DNA of 64,000 nt from Limibacter armeniacum (GTDB taxonomy: Bacteria; Bacteroidota; Bacteroidia; Cytophagales; Flammeovirgaceae), in NCBI RefSeq assembly GCF_036880985.1, contig NZ_JBAJNO010000006.1, positions 1 through 64,000 of the forward strand, given 5' to 3'. Below the pieces are notes generated by a model. That model saw only the letters and a list, made by a program, of their open reading frames with translations, was not told where the DNA came from and ran no database searches. This document shows, piece by piece, positions 1 to 7,868 of the stretch. Within the stretch, counting starts at the first letter, position 1; the number at the start of each line of letters is the position of its first letter. Made by a program: the position numbers and the translations under genes.

Positions 1-1643
1 TCAGGAACATCAAGGATGGGGATGTGGTAGAGATCAGTAGCAAAAGAGGAACGGTAAGGGTACATGCCCAGTTGACAGACAAGATCAAGGAAGGAGTGGT
101 TTTTTTACCGATGCATTGGGGTAAAATACTGCAACATGATCTGGCAAGAACCAATAACCTTACAGACAGACTTCTGGATCCCATATCGAAAGAGCCTGAT
201 TTCAAGTATTCAGCTGTTGAGGTTGTTCGCTACAAGAAGCAACCTCAGCGTGTAATTGTGATAGGGGCTGGCGCAGCAGCTCACCGTTTCCTGATGACGT
301 ACCGGTCACTTAATCAGGAGGATGAAATCCTTGTTTTCTCTAAAGAAGAAATTCCTTTTTATGACAGGGTATTGTTACCGGAGTATGTCAATGAAACTTT
401 GACATTTGAGGAATTGCTCAAGTTTAGGAAAGGGGAGTTTGAAGCGCTTAATGCCTCCATTTATGTGAGTACGACTATTGAGCGCATAGAAAGAAGCATG
501 AAATTGGTTACTGATGACAGGGGACAGACCTATGCCTACGACAAACTGGTGATTGCTACAGGAAGTCGGGCGTTTTTACCTCCTGATACACCTATTCATT
601 TACCATGTGTATTCACCATGCGAAGTAAGGCACATGCGGATGCACTGAAGAAATATATCAATGGAAAAGGACATGTCGTGATTGTTGGAGGAGGTCTGTT
701 GGGATTGGAGTTGGCTTCAGCATTGAGGGAAATGGAAGTAGAGGTTTCTATCATCCAGTTGGCTTCCAGACTGATGGAACGGCAACTGGATACCATGGCA
801 AGTAACCTGCTAAGGGAACATGTGGAAGACTTGGGCATACAGGTTTATACCAATGATCAGGTACAGGAAGTAGCCTATGACAATATTTCCAAAACAGCGA
901 CAGCGCACCTGAAAAGTGGTAAGTCATTGACTTGTGATGCCGTGGTTTATGCCATTGGTACAAGACCCAATGTAGAAATAGGAAAAGAGGCAGGGTTGAC
1001 GACAGGCAGAGGACTGGTGGTAAATCCTTACTTGCAAACCTCTGATCCGAATATATTTGCTGTAGGTGAAGTAGCGGAGTTTGAACAGAAGCTGAATGGA
1101 ACGACGGCTGCTGCCGAAGAGATGGCAGATATTATGGCACGTTTTATTGCAGGAGATCGTCTGAGCCTGTACAGTGGAACTGTTCCGATGAACATCCTTA
1201 AATTCTCTACATTTGACTTGTGTTCATTAGGGATAACTGAAATACCAGCCAAGGCTATAGGCTATGATGAGGTCATCTTACTGGATAAGTCCAAGCGATA
1301 TTACAAGAAATGTATTATCTATAAAGACAGGTTGGTAGGGGCCGTTTTGATGGGAGACAAGGCGGAATTTGCTGAGTTTAAGAAACTGATTGGTGGTAGA
1401 ACAGAGCTGGCAGAGAAAAGGGAACAACTGCTGCGGGCATTTGGAGAGCAGCAACCTGTAAAAGGGGAATTGGTGTGTAGCTGTGGAAATGTAGGGAAAG
1501 GCAATATTGAAGAAGCCATCCAAGGAGGGTGTACCGACTATAAGAAGTTGTGTGAGCAAACGGGTGCAGGACTGGGTTGTGGAAGTTGTAAGCCCGAAGT
1601 GAAGGATATATTGGATGCCTTTATGGTGGCAATACAACCATAA
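1..1643 (+). CDS. Assimilatory nitrate reductase with fused NirB-like flavoprotein and [2Fe-2S] domain (5' partial)
   Basis: The reading frame is already open at base 3, so the gene begins upstream of the window; the GTG at 24 is not the real start. The first ~60 visible residues match the end of a molybdopterin-dinucleotide-binding domain (DGDVVEISSKRG, then FLPMHWG), as in NasA/NarB nitrate reductases. A complete pyridine-nucleotide-disulphide oxidoreductase module follows, with an FAD loop (VIVIGAGAAA), an NAD(P)H loop (VVIVGGGLLGLELA) and a second FAD motif (IFAVGEVAEF). The C-terminus is a BFD-like [2Fe-2S] domain with CSCG near 1476 and CGSC near 1578. The inferred role is cytoplasmic NAD(P)H-driven reduction of nitrate to nitrite in one polypeptide. 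The NirB siroheme domain is absent. The next gene follows after 34 bp and is probably in the same operon. Confidence 0.85.
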   Translation, partial: RNIKDGDVVEISSKRGTVRVHAQLTDKIKEGVVFLPMHWGKILQHDLARTNNLTDRLLDPISKEPDFKYSAVEVVRYKKQPQRVIVIGAGAAAHRFLMTYRSLNQEDEILVFSKEEIPFYDRVLLPEYVNETLTFEELLKFRKGEFEALNASIYVSTTIERIERSMKLVTDDRGQTYAYDKLVIATGSRAFLPPDTPIHLPCVFTMRSKAHADALKKYINGKGHVVIVGGGLLGLELASALREMEVEVSIIQLASRLMERQLDTMASNLLREHVEDLGIQVYTNDQVQEVAYDNISKTATAHLKSGKSLTCDAVVYAIGTRPNVEIGKEAGLTTGRGLVVNPYLQTSDPNIFAVGEVAEFEQKLNGTTAAAEEMADIMARFIAGDRLSLYSGTVPMNILKFSTFDLCSLGITEIPAKAIGYDEVILLDKSKRYYKKCIIYKDRLVGAVLMGDKAEFAEFKKLIGGRTELAEKREQLLRAFGEQQPVKGELVCSCGNVGKGNIEEAIQGGCTDYKKLCEQTGAGLGCGSCKPEVKDILDAFMVAIQP

Positions 1644-1677
1644 TTTTTTGATGAAAAAGCAAAAATGACAGCTAAAT

Positions 1678-3120
1678 ATGGGCAATCAAATTCAAAAAAG
1701 AGACCTGATTAGGGTATTTGTAAAAGGAGGAATCATCTCTCCAGGTGACTTGCTTAAGATCGTACTGACAGCAGAAGAGTTGGGAGCAAGTCATGTACAT
1801 TTCGGCTCCCGTCAGGATATCCTATTTCCGGTTGCAGAGAAGAAAAGGGATACACTGGAAACCACATTCCGTTCCATTCAAACCCAATATGACAGTGAGG
1901 AAGAAGGCTTTCAGAATGTCGTTAGCTCCTATACGGCACTGGATGTGATGGCATCTACCTCGTGGCTGGCACCCCATATGTACCATTATATTCTGGATAC
2001 TTTTGAATACCAACCCTCTATCAAAATCAATATTGTTGACCCTGCTCAGTCAATGGTACCCCTTTTTACAGGGCAGGTAAACTTTGTGGCATCTGAAAAT
2101 GAAAATTACTGGTATTGCTATATCAGGAGGTCAGATCAGGACAATGGATTGTGGAAATGCCCAAAGCTGATTTACAGTTATGACTTGGTCAAGTTGGCGC
2201 ATTATATTGAGCAACAGCAATTATTGGATTGCGCTGACAACTGGGACATTCTTTGGGAAAAAATTGAGGCAACAGTTCAGTTAAATACGATTCGTATTAC
2301 ACATGATTTGAAAATGCCTTCTGATCCTTTTCCTTATTATGAAGGGATGAACAGGATGAATGATGGAAAATATTGGTTGGGGCTTTACTGGCGTAACAAT
2401 CGCTACGATATCTCATTTCTGAAAGTCATGTGCCTGCTATGTCAGGAAACCAAAATTGGGAAAATTAGCCTTACACCTTGGAAGTCATTCCTGATCAAAG
2501 GTATTGACCGAAGTGAACGTATCACATGGGAAAAACTGCTTGGTAAATTTGGGTTGAATGTTCGTCACTCATCTCTGGAGCTGAACTGGCATTTGCCCGT
2601 CTTGAATGAGGATGCCTTGTCGCTGAAAAACTTCCTTGTTAGGGCATTGGACAAGCAAGATATCAGTACATATGGGTTGACTTTTACTGTGAAGTCAGGT
2701 CCTCAAATTCTCTTTACAACAGTGGTGATCGAGCGAAACGAGCAGGATGAAAACTGGATGAATGATACTTACAATATCCTGTATGCAAAGGACTTTAACC
2801 CTAATAATGCAGAGTACTTGTACTACGCCAAGGATGTAAGGAAAGAGATACTTCCCGCCTTGATGATTGAGGTAAGCCGTATGTACTATGAGCAGATGGA
2901 TACCAGTGGTGCCATTTTTAATAAGGACAATGCTGATGAGAAAAAGGTAAAACTCATTTACCAATGTCCTAACTGCCTGACGGTATATGATGAGCAGTTT
3001 GGTGATCCAGAGCAGCAAGTCAAGAAAGGAACGCTATTTATGATGTTGCCTGATGACTATTCCTGTAGTGTATGTGGTAGTCCTAAGAGTACTTTTATAG
3101 AGAGGGCAGGAGAAAATTGA
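1678..3120 (+). CDS. Nitrite/sulfite-reductase-like protein lacking cofactor cysteines, with C-terminal rubredoxin domain
   Basis: 480 residues. Residues ~5-55 and ~235-290 resemble the two ferredoxin-like half-domains of NirA/CysI reductases (LIRVFVKGGIISPGDL, and KIGKISLTPWKSFLIKGI). The middle (~80-140) aligns by eye with the part of NirA that normally carries cysteines, but the expected cysteines are replaced (NVVSSYTALDVM; INIVDPAQSMVP), so siroheme and [4Fe-4S] binding looks impossible. Residues ~425-480 form a normal rubredoxin: C430-P-N-C433 and C463-S-V-C466, with a GDPEQQ stretch and PDDYSC. Position directly after nitrate reductase suggests an electron-transfer or scaffold role in nitrate assimilation rather than catalysis; this is inference. 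A bidirectional terminator follows the stop codon. Confidence 0.75.
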   Translation: MGNQIQKRDLIRVFVKGGIISPGDLLKIVLTAEELGASHVHFGSRQDILFPVAEKKRDTLETTFRSIQTQYDSEEEGFQNVVSSYTALDVMASTSWLAPHMYHYILDTFEYQPSIKINIVDPAQSMVPLFTGQVNFVASENENYWYCYIRRSDQDNGLWKCPKLIYSYDLVKLAHYIEQQQLLDCADNWDILWEKIEATVQLNTIRITHDLKMPSDPFPYYEGMNRMNDGKYWLGLYWRNNRYDISFLKVMCLLCQETKIGKISLTPWKSFLIKGIDRSERITWEKLLGKFGLNVRHSSLELNWHLPVLNEDALSLKNFLVRALDKQDISTYGLTFTVKSGPQILFTTVVIERNEQDENWMNDTYNILYAKDFNPNNAEYLYYAKDVRKEILPALMIEVSRMYYEQMDTSGAIFNKDNADEKKVKLIYQCPNCLTVYDEQFGDPEQQVKKGTLFMMLPDDYSCSVCGSPKSTFIERAGEN

Positions 3121-3128
3121 AATTAAAA

Positions 3129-3169
3129 ACATGAGTCACAACCGAAATACGATTCAGAATGACTCATGT
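3129..3169. terminator. Bidirectional terminator between convergent genes
   Basis: Perfect inverted repeat ACATGAGTCA (3129-3138) / TGACTCATGT (3160-3169), with A-rich sequence on the left and a T-run on the right. It lies between the converging nitrate operon and the minus-strand hydrolase, and could end transcription both ways. Confidence 0.85.
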
Positions 3170-3184
3170 TTTTTATTTTGCAGA

Positions 3185-4114
3185 CTACCCTTTCAAAAAT
3201 GCTTTCACTGCATTACTCCATGCATCTTGGTATTGAATGAGGTAATTCTCATGTCCGGCAAGTGGGAATGTAACCAATTCTTTATTGCCCTTGAGGTTTG
3301 AATAGATAGCATCGATCTCCGGTCTGCTCACCTTTACATCCTTTTCACCATACATCAGCAGAGTCGGACAGTTGATACTGTTGGCGTATTCTACAGGGTT
3401 ATGTCCAAATGCCCAAAAGCCATTCTGAACGCCACCCCAAAACATCAAAAAGCTTGCAAGAGGTACTTCAGGGATTTTTACAGTTCTGAACCTTGCACAC
3501 ACTGTCTCATACATTGTTCCGAATGGGCATTCTATCATAATACCTTTAGGAGCAATATCGTAGTCATGGATCGCTTTCATAATAGCAACTGCGCCCATGG
3601 AAGTCCCAAAAAGATAGATGTCCTCTTCACCTTGCAGCTGAAGATAGTCCATACATGATTTCACCTGAAAGGCTTCCTTGTAACCGATGGTAGTTTGGTT
3701 GCCCTCAGAGCCTCCCGAACCCATAAAATCTACAAGGAAGACACTGTACCCTTGGTTCAGGAAGATGGTAGCTTTATCAAGCATCTGTGATTTGCTTCCT
3801 CCAAACCCATGAAAAATGGCCACTGTACCTTTAGGGTTTTCAGCCTTGATTAGCCAGCATTCCAAATCCTTGTTGCTGGAAATGATCACTTCTTCAAAAG
3901 GTTGGGTGGGTAATACATCACTTACAGGTCTTGGGTTGTCAAAACCAATAAAGATGGTTTTAAGTTTTTCAGCAAAGGTCAATCCTTTAAATGAGGTAAC
4001 CTGTTTGGCATCACTGCTAGCATAGTGGGTAAACTTATACGATTGTGCGATTGCCAGAATATTGATAAGGACAAATAATCCAATCAGAGAGTAAAAGATT
4101 TTTTTGAAGTTCAT
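3185..4114 (-). CDS. Alpha/beta hydrolase (S33-like), membrane anchored
   Basis: 309 residues. An N-terminal hydrophobic segment (residues ~5-24, IFYSLIGLFVLINILAIAQ) looks like a signal anchor or uncleaved signal. The body is a standard alpha/beta hydrolase: oxyanion-loop HGFGGS, nucleophile elbow GTSMGA with the serine, an aspartate in LMYGEKD, and a late histidine in AGHENYL. These features fit the serine aminopeptidase/acyl-hydrolase (Hydrolase_4) group; the substrate cannot be read from the sequence. It stands alone, convergent with the nitrate operon, with about 310 bp of upstream non-coding DNA. Confidence 0.8.
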   Translation of the reverse strand: MNFKKIFYSLIGLFVLINILAIAQSYKFTHYASSDAKQVTSFKGLTFAEKLKTIFIGFDNPRPVSDVLPTQPFEEVIISSNKDLECWLIKAENPKGTVAIFHGFGGSKSQMLDKATIFLNQGYSVFLVDFMGSGGSEGNQTTIGYKEAFQVKSCMDYLQLQGEEDIYLFGTSMGAVAIMKAIHDYDIAPKGIMIECPFGTMYETVCARFRTVKIPEVPLASFLMFWGGVQNGFWAFGHNPVEYANSINCPTLLMYGEKDVKVSRPEIDAIYSNLKGNKELVTFPLAGHENYLIQYQDAWSNAVKAFLKG

Positions 4115-4428
4115 TTTTTAGTCAGTCACGATTTATTTTTAGCCTGAGACAGGCATTGAAAAAGTAAATTTTTAAAAAGTCGATATAAATAATAAGTCTG
4201 GCAATTTAGTGATTTAGATCTAACCTTATATTATCAAAATGGGTATTGGGTGATAAAATCAACTGAAACCTGACCAGATAGGTAGTGATAATTTTTTGTG
4301 AATATAATCAGGCGTTTGAGAATTGTGTAGACAAATTTTAGGAATGCACTTTTGAGTTGTGAAGCTAGATGGCATGATTAGTGAAGTATGGGAAGTGATG
4401 GTATTTTTAGTTTAACAGCAAGCCAAGT
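4115..4428. other. Divergent intergenic region
   Basis: 314 bp of AT-rich DNA between the divergently transcribed hydrolase and the DUF4272 gene. It must carry both promoters. I see no convincing -7 element, open frame or structured RNA. Confidence 0.5.
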
Positions 4429-5193
4429 ATGAGAAAGTTTTTATTTGCTAACTTTTTTTGGGTAATCGCCTGTACTTCAGTGTTTTCACAAAATGAAGAT
4501 ACGTCTACAGAAAAAGAGCGTGTGATTGAAGAAAAAGAATTTTCAGATGAAACTGCTAATCAGGTAGATAGGAAACAAAAGTCTTTGGACTATTGCAAAC
4601 AGCATGGTATTCCTACAGCTGATCATCTAAAGAAGATAAAAGAAGAAGATCAAGTAGTACTTAGAACGAAAGAGGAAATAGTGAATAGAGCTTTGGCTTT
4701 ATGTTATATTGGACTTAAGAGTGAAGGTATAGAAGACTCTTATTTGACCACATTCGAAAGTAAATATAACCTCTTGCCGTATCTGACACCTGTGGAGACG
4801 ACGTTTGTGGAGAGTGAAAGCCCAAGCGTGCAGCAGGTCGAGAATGCCAACTGGCGATATGAGAGCCTACATTTATTACTCTGGACATTAGGTTATATCG
4901 ATACACTTTCTTTCCCTGAAGAAAAGAGCGATGTATCTGCTAACGTAAAGATTGTTTTTGAAAAGACGAGAGAGGAGCTTATTCAACAAGCAAAGTTGAG
5001 AACAAAAGAAGAAATTCTGGATCAGGCTGATCTTTATTACCGAGTTCATTGGGCATGTGTGGATGCTGGAGTGAAAAATCAACCAGTGCCAGCCAATCTG
5101 AATGCCAATGTGGTTTATGAAAGACATTATAGCCTTAATTGGTTGATCAGATATATGGAACTTGATTGGGATAACGATTTGACGGATATCTAA
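4429..5193 (+). CDS. DUF4272 domain protein with signal peptide
   Basis: 254 residues. It begins with a typical signal peptide (MRKFLFANFFWVIACTSVFS) followed by an acidic, low-complexity linker (~22-50). From residue ~55 the protein matches the pattern I know for DUF4272: a C-x2-HGIP start, a VVLRTKEEIVNRALAL helix, the ANWRYESLHLLLWTLGY stretch, the segment LRTKEEILDQADLYYRVHW, and the terminal block VVYERHYSLNWLIRY...DWD. The function of DUF4272 is unknown. Most members I recall appear cytosolic, so an exported version is notable. It is monocistronic: there is a gap on both sides and a strong terminator 24 bp after the stop. Confidence 0.8.
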   Translation: MRKFLFANFFWVIACTSVFSQNEDTSTEKERVIEEKEFSDETANQVDRKQKSLDYCKQHGIPTADHLKKIKEEDQVVLRTKEEIVNRALALCYIGLKSEGIEDSYLTTFESKYNLLPYLTPVETTFVESESPSVQQVENANWRYESLHLLLWTLGYIDTLSFPEEKSDVSANVKIVFEKTREELIQQAKLRTKEEILDQADLYYRVHWACVDAGVKNQPVPANLNANVVYERHYSLNWLIRYMELDWDNDLTDI

Positions 5194-5216
5194 AAATATG
5201 TTGATCTTAAATAATT

Positions 5217-5250
5217 AAAAGCAGTTTCTTAACTAGAAACTGCTTTTTTT
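5217..5250 (+). terminator. Rho-independent terminator after DUF4272 gene
   Basis: Perfect 11-bp stem AAGCAGTTTCT (5219-5229) / AGAAACTGCTT (5235-5245), a 5-nt loop, and seven T's. Confidence 0.9.
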
Positions 5251-5315
5251 ATTTGAAAATTAAATAGCTTGTGATTAGCTACATTATTTTTATAAAATCT
5301 TAATCTCTCAGTAAG

Positions 5316-5693
5316 ATGGAAGATCAAAAGAACATAATTGAAAGGTATATACAAGCTTATAATAAGTTTGATATAAATGGAATGATACAGTTCTTGCATA
5401 CCGATATTGAGTTTGAAAATATATCGGGAGGGGAAACCGATACAGCAACAAAAGGAATAGCAGCTTTTAAGGAATTGGCAGAGGCTTCAAAGCAATATTT
5501 TGTTGAGAGACATCAATCTGTTACATCATGGAAGTTTGAAGAGGATAAGGTGACAGTTCAAATAGATTATCACGGAATATTGGCAATGGACCTGCCTAGC
5601 GGTGCAAAAAAGGGGGATGCGATCACAATGATAGGTCAGTCTGTATTTACCTTTAAGGATGGATTGATTGTGAAAATTCAAGACATAAGCTAA
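5316..5693 (+). CDS. NTF2-like (SnoaL-type) protein
   Basis: 125 residues with no signal peptide. The layout is that of the SnoaL/NTF2-like cone fold: an N-terminal helix (IIERYIQAYNKFDINGMIQF), an early strand with HTDIEFENISGG, a central helix (GIAAFKELAEASKQYF), and a C-terminal run of strands ending FTFKDGLIVKIQDIS. Members of this fold include small-molecule isomerases, hydratases and non-catalytic binders, so no reaction can be assigned. It appears to be a single-gene unit. Confidence 0.75.
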   Translation: MEDQKNIIERYIQAYNKFDINGMIQFLHTDIEFENISGGETDTATKGIAAFKELAEASKQYFVERHQSVTSWKFEEDKVTVQIDYHGILAMDLPSGAKKGDAITMIGQSVFTFKDGLIVKIQDIS

Positions 5694-6024
5694 AAAACAC
5701 ACGCACATAACACAAAAGGGAACATAAGACTCTCTTTTTGATGTATTCCCTCTAAAAACCAAAATAATAATACTATCAGTAGGCTATTTGGTTTTATTTT
5801 GTGTTAAAATAATTTAATTTAACGCCGGAATAATTATACCTATCAAGTTGTTGGCTACCGGTAATATTTTGGTTGGTCATTTACTTGCTTAACTTCTTTT
5901 TTCAGGGTGGGGAAAGATTGAAGTTCCATATCAAATGGTACTGATGGGGCAGCACGCTGAAATACTTTCAACTAATCATGTTTATTTTTAATCTTATACA
6001 CTCCATGTATAAGGGCATTTTGAT
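5694..6024. other. Intergenic region with weak hairpin
   Basis: 331 bp without a gene. An inverted repeat AAAACCAAA (5755-5763) / TTTGGTTTT (5787-5795) may weakly terminate the NTF2-like gene. The remainder should hold the promoter of the DUF6377 regulator. No confident -7 box or RNA was recognised. Confidence 0.4.
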
Positions 6025-7638
6025 ATGAGGGATATGTCTTGGCGATTAGGTTTGGTGCATATATTCGGCTTTTTGTGTCTTTTTAGTTTTGCACAAGCTG
6101 AATCGGGAATTGAGCAGCTCGATGAAATTTTGTCTAAAAAAGAATTTTACGAGCAGCAAAAACTGGAAAGAATTAAAAAACTTAAGAGACAACTTTCTGT
6201 CAATCAAGGAGCGTCATTAAGAGCAAAATTTGACCTGAACAACAAGCTGTATCAGGAGTATAAAAGCTTTGTTTTTGATTCAGCTTTCCAGTACAGCAAT
6301 AGGCTGATTGATATCAGTTACCAATTAAATGATGAGTCACTTATTGGTTACGCAAAAATAAACCTCGGTTTTACCCTACTTTCTTCAGGGATGTTTAAGG
6401 AAGCCTTTGATACCTTAAACTCTGTGCAGGTAAATGCACTTCCCGATACGACCAAGATCGATTATTATGCCTTGATGGCTCGTATGCTCTACGATATTTC
6501 TGATTACAATCAGGACCAGCATTACTCACCTGAGTATATCAAAAAGGCAGATGTATATGTTGATTTTGCGACCAATCTGGCTGACCCTGACTCTTATCAT
6601 TATCTATACCTTACTGGACTTAGAGACCTGAGAGAGGGGCGTACCGATGATGCTATTCGGATACTGAACAGGTTATTGGAATCGAATCCAAATTTGGGTG
6701 GACAGAAATTTGCAATTACGGCTGCTACCTTGAGTTTCCTTTACCTAAAAATGGATGATACAGCAAAGGCGATAGCACTTTTGGAACAGGCATCCGTTTC
6801 AGATATCAAGCATGCAATTAAGGAAACATCTGCGATGACGAGTTTGGCTCAGCTGCTTTACAAGACAGGTGATATAGAGAAAGCATACGAGTATATCAAT
6901 GAGTCAATGGAGGATGCCAAATACTACGGGGCAAAGCAACGTATGAGTGAGGTGGGTAAGATATTTCCTGTTATTTCTTCCTCAAAATTGAACAGTGAAG
7001 AGGCACGTAGTAGGGATTTGCTGCATTTTTCAATCATTGTAGGTGTACTGACTTTGATTATTTTGTGCTTTGCGATCATTACGGTTTTTCAAAAGAGAAG
7101 GATCAGCCAAAGAGAAGTAACGATCAAGGAAAACAATAGCATGCTGAGAAAAACCAATGAGCAGCTTTTTGAGGCAAATACCATCAAGGATGAGTACTTG
7201 GGCTTTTATCTGGAGTTGCCATTTCAGTATTTGGGTAAGCTTGACCACATCAAGGATTCAATCGAAACCAAACTGACAGGTCCACAGTATAAGGAGATTC
7301 GCTATATTCTCAGCAAGGTTGATCAGGTGAAAGAAAAGCAGAAACTGTTGCAGAACTTCGATAAGTCATTTATTAAAATCTTCCCGAATTTCATTGAGCA
7401 ATTTAACCAACTGTTTGATGAAGACCACCAGTTTGTACCTCATAAGGATGAAATACTTTGTACTGAAATCAGACTCTTTGCTTTGATCCGAATCGGGATA
7501 AAGGACAGTGACAGGTTAGCCAATATATTGGGTTACTCGGTAAACACGATATATGCCTACAAGAATAGAATCAAGAACCAATCCTATATTCCCAACAATG
7601 AATTTGAGGCACATGTAATGGAGATAAATGCCAATTGA
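6025..7638 (+). CDS. SusR-like membrane regulator: TPR sensor with DUF6377 / HTH C-terminus
   Basis: 537 residues. There is a signal peptide (~1-27), a helical TPR-like region (~80-310; tandem helix pairs, e.g. GQKFAITAATLSFLYLKMDD), one transmembrane helix (~336-355, FSIIVGVLTLIILCFAIITV), a short coiled coil, then a conserved C-terminal domain. That domain (EYLGFYLELPFQY; FIKIFPNFIEQFNQLF; TEIRLFALIRIGIKDS; LGYSVNTIYAYKNRIKN) matches DUF6377, which ends in a LuxR-like helix-turn-helix. SusR, the starch regulator of Bacteroides thetaiotaomicron, is as far as I recall about the same length and plan. Together with the starch locus beginning at 9.6 kb, a maltose/glucan-responsive activator role is a reasonable inference, though two unrelated genes intervene. 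Confidence 0.75.
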   Translation: MRDMSWRLGLVHIFGFLCLFSFAQAESGIEQLDEILSKKEFYEQQKLERIKKLKRQLSVNQGASLRAKFDLNNKLYQEYKSFVFDSAFQYSNRLIDISYQLNDESLIGYAKINLGFTLLSSGMFKEAFDTLNSVQVNALPDTTKIDYYALMARMLYDISDYNQDQHYSPEYIKKADVYVDFATNLADPDSYHYLYLTGLRDLREGRTDDAIRILNRLLESNPNLGGQKFAITAATLSFLYLKMDDTAKAIALLEQASVSDIKHAIKETSAMTSLAQLLYKTGDIEKAYEYINESMEDAKYYGAKQRMSEVGKIFPVISSSKLNSEEARSRDLLHFSIIVGVLTLIILCFAIITVFQKRRISQREVTIKENNSMLRKTNEQLFEANTIKDEYLGFYLELPFQYLGKLDHIKDSIETKLTGPQYKEIRYILSKVDQVKEKQKLLQNFDKSFIKIFPNFIEQFNQLFDEDHQFVPHKDEILCTEIRLFALIRIGIKDSDRLANILGYSVNTIYAYKNRIKNQSYIPNNEFEAHVMEINAN

Positions 7639-7666
7639 TGCAGTAATCAAAAGAAGTTTTTTGCCT

Positions 7667-7706
7667 AAAAATCCGTTTTAGTGTCCTTGCTGAAACGGAT
7701 TTTTTT
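7667..7706 (+). terminator. Terminator after DUF6377 regulator
   Basis: Stem AAATCCGTTT (7669-7678) / AAACGGATTT (7693-7702), a 14-nt loop, and a T-run through 7706. Confidence 0.9.
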
Positions 7707-7776
7707 ATGCTGGTAATCATCAGATAGTGAGTGAAATATGACTTTTAATATTCCACTCCTTTCTGTTCTTCCAAAA

Positions 7777-7784
7777 TATATTTA
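7777..7784 (+). promoter_or_regulatory. Candidate -7 element for the hydrolase/tetR operon
   Basis: TATATTTA resembles the Bacteroidota -7 consensus TAnnTTTG (one mismatch). It sits ~90 bp before the start codon and just upstream of the operator repeats, so a bound repressor would cover the transcription start region. Confidence 0.35.
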
Positions 7785-7805
7785 CGCATTTTTATTTGTA
7801 AATTA

Positions 7806-7854
7806 TATAGATCGGTCTATATATTTATGGAAAATTATAACAATCGGTCTACAT
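7806..7854 (+). promoter_or_regulatory. Two TetR-type operator repeats
   Basis: Site 1 is the near-palindrome TATAGATCGGTCTATA (7806-7821, one mismatched pair). Site 2 repeats ATCGGTCTA (7843-7851), with its CGGTCTA offset by exactly 32 bp, about three helical turns, on the same face. The AGACC/GGTCT half-site is typical of operators of NemR/LmrA-like TetR proteins (known for those families). The TetR gene encoded two genes on is the expected ligand-responsive repressor (inference). Confidence 0.65.
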
Positions 7855-7868
7855 AAAACCCTAAAACA

